From: Pseudanabaena mucicola str. Chao 1806
GTDB taxonomy: Bacteria > Cyanobacteriota > Cyanobacteriia > Pseudanabaenales > Pseudanabaenaceae
Assembly (NCBI RefSeq): GCF_030323025.1
Contig: NZ_CP097329.1
Location: 899,001-963,000, forward strand
DNA: 64,000 nt
Direction: 5' to 3'
Position numbers and translations under genes: made by a program. Below, piece by piece: positions 1 to 8,605 of this stretch. The notes beneath the pieces are model-generated. The model had not been told where the DNA came from and did no database searches. It saw nothing but the letters and a program-made list of their open reading frames with translations. Each line of letters opens with the position of its first letter. Position 1 is the stretch's first letter.

Positions 1-1640
1 AAACTCTTACTCCAACTCAAAGTTCGAGCGCAGGGGCTGAACCCCAAAAGACTCCTTGGTGGGAGTTCTTTACCTTTAGCGTCGATCACAAAGTAATTGG
101 AATTCAATATCTCGTTACTTCATTCATGTTTTATTTGATTGGTGGGGCGCTTGCCTCGGCGGTGCGCGTGGAACTTGCGACACCTGACTCCGATCTCGTT
201 GATCCCGCTTTTTACAACAGCCTGTTTACGATGCATGGTACGGTGATGATCTTTTTGTGGATCGTGCCTGCGGTGACGGGCGGTTTTGGCAATTATCTTG
301 TTCCTCTAATGATTGGGGCGCGTGATATGGCTTTCCCTCGTCTGAATGCGATCGCCTTTTGGTTGACGATCCCCGCAGGACTCTTGCTAATGTCGAGCTT
401 CTTTGTGGGACCCGCATCCACAGGTTGGACAGCTTATCCCCCCTTAAGCATTTTGACCAATGAGCATGTTGGGCAAGTGATTTGGATCCTCAGTATCATT
501 CTGATTGGTACTTCATCAATTTTGGCAGCAGTGAATTTCATTGTCACCATTTGGTCAATGCGTATGAAAGGCATGGATTTGTTCAGTATGCCCCTTTTCT
601 GTTGGGCAATGATGGCAACCTCTGTCTTAGCTCTCCTAGCAACACCAGTTTTAGCTGGAGCATTGATCTTACTGGGCTTTGACTTACTAATTGGGACAAA
701 CTTTTTTAATCCCACAGGGGGCGGCGATCCTGTCGTATATCAGCACCTATTCTGGTTTTACTCTCATCCTGCTGTTTATGTGATGATCCTACCTGTATTT
801 GGCATAATTTCAGAAGTGATCCCACCACATAGCCGCAAGCCAATTTTTGGCTACAAGGCGATCGCCTACTCTAGTATGATGATTTGCGCCTTAGGCTTAT
901 TTGTGTGGGCGCACCATATGTTTACCAGTGGTACTCCTGACTGGTTGCGCGTATTCTTCATGGTGGCGACTTTGCTGGTAGCCGTGCCCACAGGGATCAA
1001 GGTATTTAGCTGGATCGCAACACTGTGGGGCGGAAAGTTGCGTTTAGATAGTCCCTTGCTCTTTGCAATGGGTTTCATCTCTACCTTCTTAATCGGCGGT
1101 TTGAGCGGCGTTATGCTTGGTTCGGCTCCCGTTGATATCCATGTGCATGACACATATTTTGTTGTGGCTCACTTCCATTATGTCCTCTTTGGTGGCAGTG
1201 TATTTGGCATTTACGCAGGTCTGTATCACTGGTTCCCCAAGATGACTGGACGGATGTTAAATGAATTTTGGGGAAAGATCCATTTTGTGCTGACGTTTAT
1301 AGGAATGCACTTAACCTTTGGTCCAATGCATATCCTTGGTTTGCAAGGAATGCCTCGTCGTGTTGCCCAATATGATCCACAATTTGCACCAATTAATGTG
1401 ATCTGTACCATTGGCGCTTTTATTTTAGCGATTTCCACAATTCCCTTTGTGATCAATGCAGCTTACAGTTGGTTTAAGGGTGAGCAATCTCCAGATAATC
1501 CTTGGAATGCCCTAACCCTAGAGTGGACAACCTCTTCTCCTCCAATTCCTCATAATTGGGTTGGTGATCCTGTTTTGGCAACAGGTCCTTATGATTACGG
1601 CGAAGAATATCAGGAAGATCGTCAAGAGGTGATCGCTTAG
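1..1640 (+). CDS. ctaD: Cytochrome c oxidase subunit I, 5' end outside window
   Basis: This is the catalytic haem-copper subunit of the aa3-type terminal oxidase, which reduces O2 and pumps protons. The frame is open from base 3, so the true start lies upstream; the ATG at 126 is internal, because the preceding codons read as a normal family N-terminus (…WWEFFTFSVDHKVIGIQYLV). About 545 residues are visible, close to full length. The binuclear-centre stretch HDTYFVVAHFHY and the haem-ligand region are present. The helix carrying the covalent His-Tyr pair reads YSHPAVY rather than GHPEVY. That is the pattern of A2-type oxidases, which lack the proton-channel glutamate. ctaE follows after 79 bases in the same direction, so this is the end of a ctaCDE-type operon. 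Confidence 0.97.
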   Translation, partial: TLTPTQSSSAGAEPQKTPWWEFFTFSVDHKVIGIQYLVTSFMFYLIGGALASAVRVELATPDSDLVDPAFYNSLFTMHGTVMIFLWIVPAVTGGFGNYLVPLMIGARDMAFPRLNAIAFWLTIPAGLLLMSSFFVGPASTGWTAYPPLSILTNEHVGQVIWILSIILIGTSSILAAVNFIVTIWSMRMKGMDLFSMPLFCWAMMATSVLALLATPVLAGALILLGFDLLIGTNFFNPTGGGDPVVYQHLFWFYSHPAVYVMILPVFGIISEVIPPHSRKPIFGYKAIAYSSMMICALGLFVWAHHMFTSGTPDWLRVFFMVATLLVAVPTGIKVFSWIATLWGGKLRLDSPLLFAMGFISTFLIGGLSGVMLGSAPVDIHVHDTYFVVAHFHYVLFGGSVFGIYAGLYHWFPKMTGRMLNEFWGKIHFVLTFIGMHLTFGPMHILGLQGMPRRVAQYDPQFAPINVICTIGAFILAISTIPFVINAAYSWFKGEQSPDNPWNALTLEWTTSSPPIPHNWVGDPVLATGPYDYGEEYQEDRQEVIA

Positions 1641-1719
1641 TTTTTCCACTAGCATAGTTGAAGCAATGTTTTAGCTATCTAATTAGTATTTTTAGTCCAA
1701 ATTATCCAAACATTTACCT

Positions 1720-2340
1720 ATGCAGGGATCAATCACTACTACCACGAACATCTCCGAAGATGAAATTCATGCCCATGAGTCAACTGGTCACGCTGAACAT
1801 CCTGACTTACGAGTTTTTGGATTAATTGTTTTCCTAATTTCGGAGGGAATGCTCTTTTTTGGATTGTTCGCTGCCTATTTGACCTTTCGCTCTGTCGCAA
1901 CCTCTTGGCCGCCCGAAGGTACACCTGAACTCGAACTTCTCTTGCCTGGAATTAACACAATTATTCTGGTATCGAGTAGTTTTGTGATTCACCAAGCTGA
2001 TAGTGCGATCAAAGAGAATAAGGTTAGATCTGCTCAGCTATGGTTTCTCGCTACCTTCATCATGGGAGCAATCTTCATTGCTGGACAAATATATGAATAT
2101 CAGCATTTAGAGTTTGGGCTAACCACTAACCTATTTGCTAGTACTTTTTATGTACTGACAGGATTTCATGGGTTTCACGTTATAGTTGGCTTGACCTTCA
2201 TTGCCTCGGTGCTAGTGCGATCGCTGAAAGTGGGACATTACAGCAGTAACAGTCACTTTGGAATAGAAGCCGCCTCTATCTACTGGCACTTTGTCGATAT
2301 TGTCTGGATCATTCTATTTTTATTACTTTATATTCTTTAG
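1720..2340 (+). CDS. ctaE: Cytochrome c oxidase subunit III
   Basis: This is a 206-residue polytopic subunit III of the aa3 oxidase, which stabilises subunit I and lines its oxygen path. The segments EGMLFFGLFAAYLTFR, TGFHGFHVIVG and the terminal YWHFVDIVWIILFLLLY are hallmarks of the family. The length matches the short cyanobacterial form with five membrane helices and a charged N-terminal tail rich in His and Glu. It follows ctaD by 79 bases without an obvious promoter, so the two are probably co-transcribed. Strong palindromes follow the stop codon. Confidence 0.96.
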   Translation: MQGSITTTTNISEDEIHAHESTGHAEHPDLRVFGLIVFLISEGMLFFGLFAAYLTFRSVATSWPPEGTPELELLLPGINTIILVSSSFVIHQADSAIKENKVRSAQLWFLATFIMGAIFIAGQIYEYQHLEFGLTTNLFASTFYVLTGFHGFHVIVGLTFIASVLVRSLKVGHYSSNSHFGIEAASIYWHFVDIVWIILFLLLYIL

Positions 2341-2343
2341 TCT

Positions 2344-2447
2344 TTAAGTAGATCGGCATAATTAAAACTCAAAACAAGAGCCTTGGTCATCTGCTAATCT
2401 GGAGACAGAAGCTTCTTTTTTTAAGTTATTTATGCATAACTACTTAA
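2344..2447 (-). repeat. Diverged copy of the ~103-bp TAAGTAGCT-ended repeat
   Basis: The left end reads TAAGTAGATCGGCATAATTA and the right end ATTTATGCATAACTACTTA, giving imperfect terminal inverted repeats. The flanks of the centre (AATTAAAACTCAAAAC, AAGTTATTTATGCATA) match the copy at 28350-28450 closely and the copies at 3577, 13709 and 34239 more loosely. No ORF is present. It lies just after ctaE. Confidence 0.55.
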
Positions 2448-2477
2448 CGTTAGTTCGATTTAAGCTGGCAAATTTTA

Positions 2478-2562
2478 AAAGCCCAAAAGTAAAAGCCTTG
2501 CTAAGTAAGGCTTTTACTTTTGGGCTTTGAGAGAGGGTTTGCGTAGCAAACCCTCTCTCAAA
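2478..2562. terminator. Two back-to-back hairpins after ctaE
   Basis: The first stem pairs 2478-2499 with 2507-2528 (22 bp, core GCCCAAAAGTAAAAGCCTT). The second pairs 2526-2542 with 2546-2562 (17 bp, loop GTA). Both could end ctaDE transcription, although no clean U-tract follows. A third hairpin at 2601-2630 (TTTGTGGAAGCGCA arm) lies further on. Together with the repeat at 2344 these fill the 387-base gap to the next gene; nothing else was seen there. Confidence 0.55.
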
Positions 2563-2727
2563 GACTGTTTCAAATTATCCCGAACTCGCGTATTTTTAGG
2601 TTTGTGGAAGCGCATTTGCGTTTCCACAAACTATTTAAGATTGCTATATGCGGACTATATTCTTAAGGGATGTTAGCAAGTACGAAAAAACTTAGAGTGA
2701 TTAAAAATTGCTTAGCGCTCTTTTTAA

Positions 2728-3405
2728 TTACTTTTCTAGTTTAAAAGAAGAAATAAAACGATCAACATCTGTAGTTGCTAGCTTATCTTTGGCTCCTAGA
2801 GCAAATACCTGATAGAGGCGATTGTCTGCGAGGCAGAATCTACCCTTCATTGCCACATCTGTGGTTTTAATCTTACCGATCGCTTCAAAATCTCGACAAG
2901 GCACATCACCAAGGGCTGATTCCTTCTCCACCTTAATTTCTCCCTTGAGATTACCAACTGAGCCTTTTACAGAATCCGCTAGACCTTTTTGGACATCGGC
3001 AGGGTTGGCAATTTTATTGGGGAAATCCGCATAGCCTACAAAATAACCTGAATCATTGGCTTCAGCAATTACCATATTGAGCTTGATTGTCCCCACATCA
3101 GTTGTTTGGTCTTGAGATTGCTCCTGTGGCTTGCTAGGTAACTGTATACTAAATTTCCCAGCCGCAGATTTGTAGTCTTGCCAACCCTCCGATTTAGGTG
3201 TTGTAGCCTTTTCTGTAGCTTTAGCGCTTGAGGTTGTAGATTCTTTGGGGCTTTCTATCGGATTTTCATTTGGCTTTTCAGAGAATGTTGCTGTAGGTGA
3301 TGCCGCTTTGTTGGGAGTCGCATTATCAACTACAGGTGTAGGGGCATTACAAGCACTAACCGCAAATAAGACTAAACCAGCAGCAAGGGAAATATACTTT
3401 TTCAT
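2728..3405 (-). CDS. Hypothetical lipoprotein
   Basis: This 225-residue protein has a type II signal peptide: MKKYISLAAGLVLFAVSAC, with the lipobox cysteine at residue 19. A low-complexity Pro/Ser/Thr/Ala/Lys linker (about 20-72) tethers a C-terminal globular domain of about 150 residues. That domain begins at WQDYKSAAGKFSIQLP and ends DVDRFISSFKL. Its FSI.LP opening and closing RF..SF.L helix resemble PsbP-like or other small cyanobacterial lipoprotein domains, but I cannot assign a family. Two cysteines (DVPCRDF and GRFCLAD) could form a disulphide. It is transcribed alone, and its upstream region holds a strong palindrome and a dispersed repeat. Confidence 0.8.
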   Translation of the reverse strand: MKKYISLAAGLVLFAVSACNAPTPVVDNATPNKAASPTATFSEKPNENPIESPKESTTSSAKATEKATTPKSEGWQDYKSAAGKFSIQLPSKPQEQSQDQTTDVGTIKLNMVIAEANDSGYFVGYADFPNKIANPADVQKGLADSVKGSVGNLKGEIKVEKESALGDVPCRDFEAIGKIKTTDVAMKGRFCLADNRLYQVFALGAKDKLATTDVDRFISSFKLEK

Positions 3406-3519
3406 ATCTAATTTAAGCTATGAACTTTGATTTGGGGACAAGCATAAAGCTCGTTAGCTACTATATCGCGCCTTGAAGTCGTATTGCAGGAAATTAATAA
3501 CTCATCCTAATCCCTCCTT

Positions 3520-3570
3520 AGTCAAGAATTGGTGGTGCGGGGCAAAGTCCCGCACCACCAATTCTTGACT
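3520..3570. repeat. Perfect 22-bp-arm palindrome
   Basis: Bases 3520-3541 are exactly complementary to 3549-3570, around a 7-base loop. The palindrome lies in the 342-base space between two divergently transcribed genes (2728-3405 minus and 3748-5232 plus). It cannot be a simple terminator for either, so it is more likely a dispersed palindromic repeat. Apart from this and the repeat beside it, the gap shows nothing coding. Confidence 0.7.
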
Positions 3571-3576
3571 TTATAT

Positions 3577-3678
3577 GTAGTTAGACATAAGTAAACTAAA
3601 AAACCTATAGTTTTGTTCCGCCCGCGTAGCGAGCGGAACAAAACTCTGGTTTGGGTTTTAATTAAGTTGAGCTACTTA
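3577..3678 (+). repeat. ~103-bp dispersed repeat, copy 1
   Basis: The ends GTAGTTAGACATAAGTAAAC and TTTTAATTAAGTTGAGCTACTTA match 13709-13811 (same orientation) and 34239-34341 (opposite orientation). The centre is a stem-loop, GTTTTGTTCCGCCCGC…GCGAGCGGAACAAAAC. The imperfect terminal inverted repeats and lack of any ORF fit a MITE-like or REP-like non-autonomous element. Confidence 0.8.
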
Positions 3679-3747
3679 GTATCTATATCTATTGATTGAG
3701 AAGGGATTAATCATCTTAGTTAGCCTATAATGATTTAAGAAAGTTGT

Positions 3748-5232
3748 TTGCTCAAACCTATTTTCGATTCGACAAATGATCGCATGGCTATCCAACTACA
3801 GAACTTTGTGCAGTGGGGTTTAGCTAAGGCTGCCGAAGGCGACTGGCATGCAGCTCAACATAGCTATGATCAAGCTCTATGGATTAATCCTCGCTATGTC
3901 GATGCCTATATGGCAAGGGGCATGAATTATTTGCAGAAAGGGGATTTCGATCAAGCGTTGGCGGATTTCAACCAAGTTTTACAACTGGAGCCGATGTTAT
4001 CGGCGGGCTATTATAATCGCGGATGCACTTACTATGCCCAACAACAAGTTGAGTTGTCCCTTGATGATTTTCGGCAAGCGATCTCTTTAGATTCTCAATT
4101 TCTACCAGCCCACCAAAAGTTAGTAGAGGTTTTGAATAGCACGGGACGCTATCCAGAAGCTATTTTAGCCTATAGAGATTGGTTATCCATAGTAGGAGAA
4201 TCGGCAGAGATTTATCATAATTTGGCGATCGCTTATCGCCATTCAGGGCAATTAAGTGAAGCAGCGCAATGCTTTCAGATTGCTTTAAAAATTGATCCTG
4301 AATATATACCTGCCCGTGAAGAGATGCTCTTGTTGTATCGAGAAAATATTCAGAGTTGGCATTACTGGATGATGAATGATACGGCGCGTAATTTACCCTA
4401 TCAAGAAGCGATCGCTCGCTATGTCACTTCTGAGACTCTTGTATTGGAAATTGGTACAGGTTCGGGACTCTTAGCTATGATGGCAGCGAAGGCAGGCGCA
4501 AAGCAGGTGATTACCTGTGAATCCGAAGATCTAATTGCGGCTCAGGCAAAACAAATTATCAAAACCAATGGTTATCAAGTCCAAATTCAGGTCATAAATA
4601 AACTGTCCCATGATTTAGTTATTCCTCATGACTTGCCAGAACCTGCGGATATTTTGATCACAGAAATATTTGGAGCTTGGTTGCCGTCAGAGGGAGCTTT
4701 TGATGCGATTACCCACGCTACAAAGCATCTACTCAAACCCAATGCCAAAGTAATACCTTCAGGCGCAAATCTCTATTTGATGGCGATCGAATGTTCTGAA
4801 TTACATCAACGCTATTGGGTAGATCAGTCGCTTGGTTTCGACCTCACTGGTTTTAACGAGTTTCAATATCCTAGACCTGCTTTTATGGGACAGATTGATC
4901 AGCATATCTATCGCCCCCTCTCCGATTCTTACTGTTTTGCCCAACTTGACTTTGGTAGTGGACAGATGAAATTAACTGATCAGGTGGTTGATGTCCCTGT
5001 TGTTGCTGATGGAAGGCTTCATGGCGTTTGTACTTGGTTTGATCTGCTAATCGATGACACAGTGATGTTGACAACGGGACCACTGGGAGATGTGGGAAGG
5101 AGATCGCGTTCTTGGGGGCAACTAACCGCGATGATTTTTCCATCTCTTTGCGTAAAAAACGATGAGATTCTCAAGTTACAACTCTTGCCTTCTCTGAATA
5201 TGGTAGAAGTGATCGCTCAAATTCAGACTTAA
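3748..5232 (+). CDS. TPR protein fused to a PRMT-like SAM methyltransferase
   Basis: This 494-residue protein has about five TPR units (roughly residues 18-190) followed by a Class I SAM-dependent methyltransferase. Motif I is VLEIGTGSGLL (232-242), with the acidic ribose-binding residue in CESED. The linker WHYWMMNDTARNLPYQEAI and the later TEIFGAWLPSEG (305-316) resemble the N-terminal helix and double-E loop of protein arginine methyltransferases, particularly PRMT7/PRMT9-type proteins; PRMT9 also carries TPRs. The role is inferred to be protein methylation, with the TPRs holding the substrate or a partner. The start is uncertain: TTG at 3748 gives the full first TPR helix, and ATG at 3784 would drop 12 residues. 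It converges with rsgA across two strong hairpins. Confidence 0.8.
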   Translation: MLKPIFDSTNDRMAIQLQNFVQWGLAKAAEGDWHAAQHSYDQALWINPRYVDAYMARGMNYLQKGDFDQALADFNQVLQLEPMLSAGYYNRGCTYYAQQQVELSLDDFRQAISLDSQFLPAHQKLVEVLNSTGRYPEAILAYRDWLSIVGESAEIYHNLAIAYRHSGQLSEAAQCFQIALKIDPEYIPAREEMLLLYRENIQSWHYWMMNDTARNLPYQEAIARYVTSETLVLEIGTGSGLLAMMAAKAGAKQVITCESEDLIAAQAKQIIKTNGYQVQIQVINKLSHDLVIPHDLPEPADILITEIFGAWLPSEGAFDAITHATKHLLKPNAKVIPSGANLYLMAIECSELHQRYWVDQSLGFDLTGFNEFQYPRPAFMGQIDQHIYRPLSDSYCFAQLDFGSGQMKLTDQVVDVPVVADGRLHGVCTWFDLLIDDTVMLTTGPLGDVGRRSRSWGQLTAMIFPSLCVKNDEILKLQLLPSLNMVEVIAQIQT

Positions 5233-5241
5233 AACCTAGCA

Positions 5242-5335
5242 AAATTTTTGAAACAGAGGCTTTGTCTCTGTTTCAAAAATTTCTCCATAAATGAGAAAAG
5301 AGAGTTGCAAAGCAACTCTCTTTTCTCATTTATGG
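5242..5335. terminator. Pair of hairpins between convergent genes
   Basis: Stem 1 pairs 5242-5258 with 5266-5282 (17 bp). Stem 2 pairs 5285-5308 with 5312-5335 (24 perfect bp). They separate the plus-strand methyltransferase from the minus-strand rsgA, and the second overlaps the rsgA stop codon. A bidirectional terminator role is likely from position. Confidence 0.65.
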
Positions 5336-6406
5336 CTCTTCATCATAATCGAGATTTTGATGCTCACTACGGCGCGACTCTCGGCGATAGCGCTTTTTGA
5401 GTAGCCTTGGTTCTTGCTGTTGCTTACCATCACTAGCATCTTTTACCTTAACGGAGTCATCAGCATTTGCCGTGTTTTTGAGCTTTTGTTGATAGGCGAT
5501 CGCCTCTTCGAGATAGGTGAGGTAATGCTCGTAACGCTCCCAATCTCCACGTACTAAGCAATTCGGTTCATCACGACGATGTAAACAATTATTAAAATGA
5601 CAGAGTTCACCCGCAGTTAAGCGCTGCTTAGCTTCAGGGAAATAGTCAGCCAATTCCGTAGGAATTACAGTGAGATTTGGGTGCATAAATCCTGGGGTAT
5701 CCGCAAGATATCCACCCGCAGGTAAAGCAAACAGTTCTACATGGCGGGTCGTATGTCGCCCATGCCCTAAACGCTGAGAAACTTCACCAACGCGAACTTG
5801 TAAATTGGGAATTAATTGATTAATTAAGCTGGATTTACCAACCCCTGACAGCCCTGCAACCACAGTTATGCCAGTTCGTAAATATTGTCCTAATTCAGCA
5901 ATTCCCTCTTGGGTATAGGTACTAATTGCTACGGGTGGATAGCCCCAAGACTTGAAGCGATCACGCCATGTCAGCCAAAGTTCATCACTGATTAGATCCC
6001 TCTTATTTAGGCAAAGCAAAACCTCGACCTGAGTGCTTTCAGCTTTTACTAAGAATCGACTCACTTGATGCGGATCTAAGCTCGGTTCTGCAAGAGCAAA
6101 TACCAACAAAATGCGATCAACATTTGCCACAGTTGGTCGATCTAGCAAATTGCGCCTTATAGCTACCTCTGAGATAGCTCCTCGTTTACCATGCCAATCT
6201 GGTTCCTCGATTGTGATGCGATCGCCTACACAGATCTGCTGTCCAATTTTTTTAAGCCTTGCACGTCTGGTACAGAGCAATTCATCAATTATTTGGCTAG
6301 ATGGTTGTCCAAATTCATCTAGTAAGTCCAAACGAAATGAGCGATCCAACCTGACCCGATAAAAATTGGCTTGTACAGCCAAAACTGTACCTGTTAGAGC
6401 CAACAT
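5330..6406 (-). CDS. rsgA: Ribosome small-subunit biogenesis GTPase RsgA
   Basis: This 358-residue circularly permuted GTPase helps late 30S maturation. It has an N-terminal OB fold (LTGTVLAVQANFYRV…). The G motifs follow in permuted order: G4 NKRD, G1 GLSGVGKSSLINQL and G3 DTPGF. A C-terminal zinc-binding knuckle contains the Cys/His set of GELCHFNNCLHRRDEPNC. The last ~50 residues form a charged, low-complexity tail of Lys, Arg and Gln. It starts 13 bases after the tusA-like gene on the same strand, so those two are probably one operon. Confidence 0.95.
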   Translation of the reverse strand: MLALTGTVLAVQANFYRVRLDRSFRLDLLDEFGQPSSQIIDELLCTRRARLKKIGQQICVGDRITIEEPDWHGKRGAISEVAIRRNLLDRPTVANVDRILLVFALAEPSLDPHQVSRFLVKAESTQVEVLLCLNKRDLISDELWLTWRDRFKSWGYPPVAISTYTQEGIAELGQYLRTGITVVAGLSGVGKSSLINQLIPNLQVRVGEVSQRLGHGRHTTRHVELFALPAGGYLADTPGFMHPNLTVIPTELADYFPEAKQRLTAGELCHFNNCLHRRDEPNCLVRGDWERYEHYLTYLEEAIAYQQKLKNTANADDSVKVKDASDGKQQQEPRLLKKRYRRESRRSEHQNLDYDEEP

Positions 6407-6419
6407 AAAAATACTTGCA

Positions 6420-6653
6420 TCATGTTTTTTGGACAGTTAGTACAAAAAAGCGATCACGCCCTTCGATGCCTTTGACCTGATGTCCGTCAGAGATGAGGCT
6501 ATTGGGAACCTGCTCAATTGGCTCACCACCATCAAGCAAAACTTCTAGCAACTGGCCAGACTCTAATTTTTCTAAATGTAATTTGGCACGGACGAAACTA
6601 AGGGGACAGGGTACACCACGTAAATCGATAGATTGATTTGCCTGAATACACAT
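6420..6653 (-). CDS. tusA: TusA-family sulfur carrier protein
   Basis: This 77-residue SirA/TusA-fold protein carries the signature DLRGVPCPLSFVRAK, whose CPxS cysteine is the persulfide-carrying residue. The family relays sulfur for tRNA thiolation or other sulfur transfers. The exact partner in cyanobacteria is not evident here. It lies 13 bases upstream of rsgA and 128 bases downstream of dnaJ, all on the minus strand. The symbol is assigned by family only. Confidence 0.85.
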   Translation of the reverse strand: MCIQANQSIDLRGVPCPLSFVRAKLHLEKLESGQLLEVLLDGGEPIEQVPNSLISDGHQVKGIEGRDRFFVLTVQKT

Positions 6654-6733
6654 AATATATCTAAATGAATCATGAGATAAGTATTATAAATCTTAAAAAG
6701 TCTTTGTTTGTAAAACTTTTTAAAATTTTAAGA

Positions 6734-6799
6734 CTTATTTTTGATTACCGAACTTTACAAGACCTTCTAAAATTATCAGGCTTATTTTTGATTGCCGAA
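6734..6799. repeat. Short direct repeat duplicating the dnaJ tail
   Basis: Bases 6734-6752 (CTTATTTTTGATTACCGAA) and 6781-6799 (CTTATTTTTGATTGCCGAA) differ at one base. The second copy encodes the end of DnaJ (FGNQK-stop on the minus strand). The first would encode the same FGNQK-stop 47 bases beyond it, with no coding context. Confidence 0.6.
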
Positions 6800-7909
6800 T
6801 ATACCACCTAGAATATCGCCTATACCACCTTTAGCAGCATTACCGAATTGCCTTTCCTTAAGCTTTTCCAGTACTTCACGCTCTTCGCCGCTAATTTTGG
6901 TCGGGATATCGATTTTGACCCTGATTAAATGATCGCCACGAGCGACGGGATTGCCTAATTTCGGAACACCTAAACCTTCTAAAGTTAGTACCGTATCAGG
7001 TTGTGTACCTGCGGGAATTGTGAGTGGTTTCTTGCCATCAACTGTATTAATGGCAATTTTGTCACCAAGGATCGCTTGGAGATAGCTAATCTTAATTTCC
7101 GAGAGAATATTTATGCCTTCACGTTCAAACTCATTGTCAGCTTGAACAAACAGGTAGACATAGAGATCACCCGAAGGTCCACCACGTTGTCCTGCATCAC
7201 CTTCATTAGAAACACGTAGTCGCGTACCGCTATCAACACCTGCGGGTATGGTAATCTTTAGCTTCTTTGTAACTTGGTTGAGCCCTAAACCATTGCAATT
7301 TTCGCACTTGTCCTCAATGGTTTGCCCAGTTCCATTACAGGTAGGACAGGTCGAAACTTGGGTAAAACTACCAAAAGGCGTGCGTGTAGCTCGACGAACT
7401 TGACCAGTACCGCTACAGGTTCCGCAAGTACGAGGTCTAGTTCCTGGTTTTGCTCCTGAGCCACTACAGGTAGCACAGGTTTCCAAATGAGAAATTTTGA
7501 TCTGCTTTTCACCGCCAAAGATGGCTTCACGAAACTCTAACTTTAAGTCGAAACGTAAATCTTCACCGCGGGTTGGTCCACTGCGACGGCGAGCTTGCTG
7601 TTGCCCCGTGTTAGAAAAGCCACTAAAGAAGCTTTCAAAGATATCAGCAAATCCACCCATATCACCCATATCAGGAGCGCCACCGCCTCCCGATACGCCA
7701 GCTTCGCCAAATCGATCATAACGCGCACGAGTTTCAGTCTCTGAGAGAACTTCGTAAGCACGGTTAATTTCTTTAAATCGTTCATCTGCCCCTGGTTCTT
7801 TGTTGACATCGGGGTGATATTTTCGAGCTAAACGTCGATATGCTCGTTTGATTTCCTCTTTGTCAGTATTGCGATCGACTCCGAGAATTTCGTAATAATC
7901 ACGCGCCAT
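6782..7909 (-). CDS. dnaJ: Chaperone protein DnaJ
   Basis: This is a 375-residue type I Hsp40, the co-chaperone that stimulates DnaK ATPase and delivers substrates. The J domain (about 1-68) carries HPD in [11 protein letters not shown], and a Gly-rich linker follows. Four zinc-finger repeats are present: [24 protein letters not shown] and CENCNGLG. The two C-terminal beta domains complete the protein, including [12 protein letters not shown]. Length and order match canonical DnaJ. It heads a minus-strand run with the tusA-like gene and rsgA. A second, unrelated J-domain gene lies at 26588-27505. Confidence 0.97.
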   Translation of the reverse strand: MARDYYEILGVDRNTDKEEIKRAYRRLARKYHPDVNKEPGADERFKEINRAYEVLSETETRARYDRFGEAGVSGGGGAPDMGDMGGFADIFESFFSGFSNTGQQQARRRSGPTRGEDLRFDLKLEFREAIFGGEKQIKISHLETCATCSGSGAKPGTRPRTCGTCSGTGQVRRATRTPFGSFTQVSTCPTCNGTGQTIEDKCENCNGLGLNQVTKKLKITIPAGVDSGTRLRVSNEGDAGQRGGPSGDLYVYLFVQADNEFEREGINILSEIKISYLQAILGDKIAINTVDGKKPLTIPAGTQPDTVLTLEGLGVPKLGNPVARGDHLIRVKIDIPTKISGEEREVLEKLKERQFGNAAKGGIGDILGGIFGNQK

Positions 7910-8177
7910 AGGGGGTTTCTCTGTCGCCTAAAGGATTCATAGACAATTATTTTAATTTAACCTAGCACTTATCTTTTATTTGTAGATTTTGTAGTAAGTA
8001 CGTTTTACCGCACATCTGTAGTTTTTAGCTGTTAGCTGTTAGCCTTTAGCTCAGTCTATTTGCATGACTCTAAATTAGTTCGTATTTTTGTTAAGAACAG
8101 TATTTTGGAGGCTAGCCAGAAACTAAGCTTCAATTAAATCTTAATTAAAAAAAGCTAAAAACTTATTGCTAGTATTT

Positions 8178-8474
8178 CTATGGCTTAGTCTTGACGCTAA
8201 CATTACCATTAACTAACGTCTGACAGGCAAGACGATAGTTGGCAGGCTTGTTTTTGAGCTTTTTATTTTCAAAGTCGGTTTTAGGGGAGAGGTTTTCTAG
8301 CCCGTCCACAATCTCGACAACACAGGTAGCACATTGACCATAACCATTACAGTTAGTGAGCTTCGCAACAAATTTGTAGATATCAATATTGTTCTCGAGA
8401 GCCTTGATGCGTAGGTTTGAGCCATCCATGACGATTGCTTCCTTACTTTCATTCACAAACGTAATGTTTGCCAT
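8178..8474 (-). CDS. [2Fe-2S] ferredoxin
   Basis: This 98-residue plant/adrenodoxin-type ferredoxin is a soluble electron carrier. The cluster ligands are the C-x5-C-x2-C set in [10 protein letters not shown] plus a distal cysteine in RLACQT. The [18 protein letters not shown]-like N-terminal beta-grasp is typical. The loop is more like adrenodoxin-type or minor cyanobacterial ferredoxins than the photosynthetic PetF, which has C-x4-C-x2-C, so a specialised acceptor is likely. It stands alone between dnaJ and a divergent LOG-family gene. The 268-base gap to dnaJ shows only AT-rich sequence with short AGCTGTTAGCTGTTAGC tandem copies. Confidence 0.9.
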   Translation of the reverse strand: MANITFVNESKEAIVMDGSNLRIKALENNIDIYKFVAKLTNCNGYGQCATCVVEIVDGLENLSPKTDFENKKLKNKPANYRLACQTLVNGNVSVKTKP

Positions 8475-8605
8475 AGCTAGGTATTAATTCTTTGTTAATA
8501 TTTGTTACTTAGCTAGTATCTTATGAAATGGTCGCTTATTGCAATCTAACTAAAAACGTATAAACCCAAAGATGAGATGATAGCGTTTGGTATAAAATAG
8601 TTTAT

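Noticed and set aside
126-1640. ATG at 126 as start of ctaD
   Set aside because: The frame is open upstream and encodes a normal family N-terminus, so the gene enters from outside the window.
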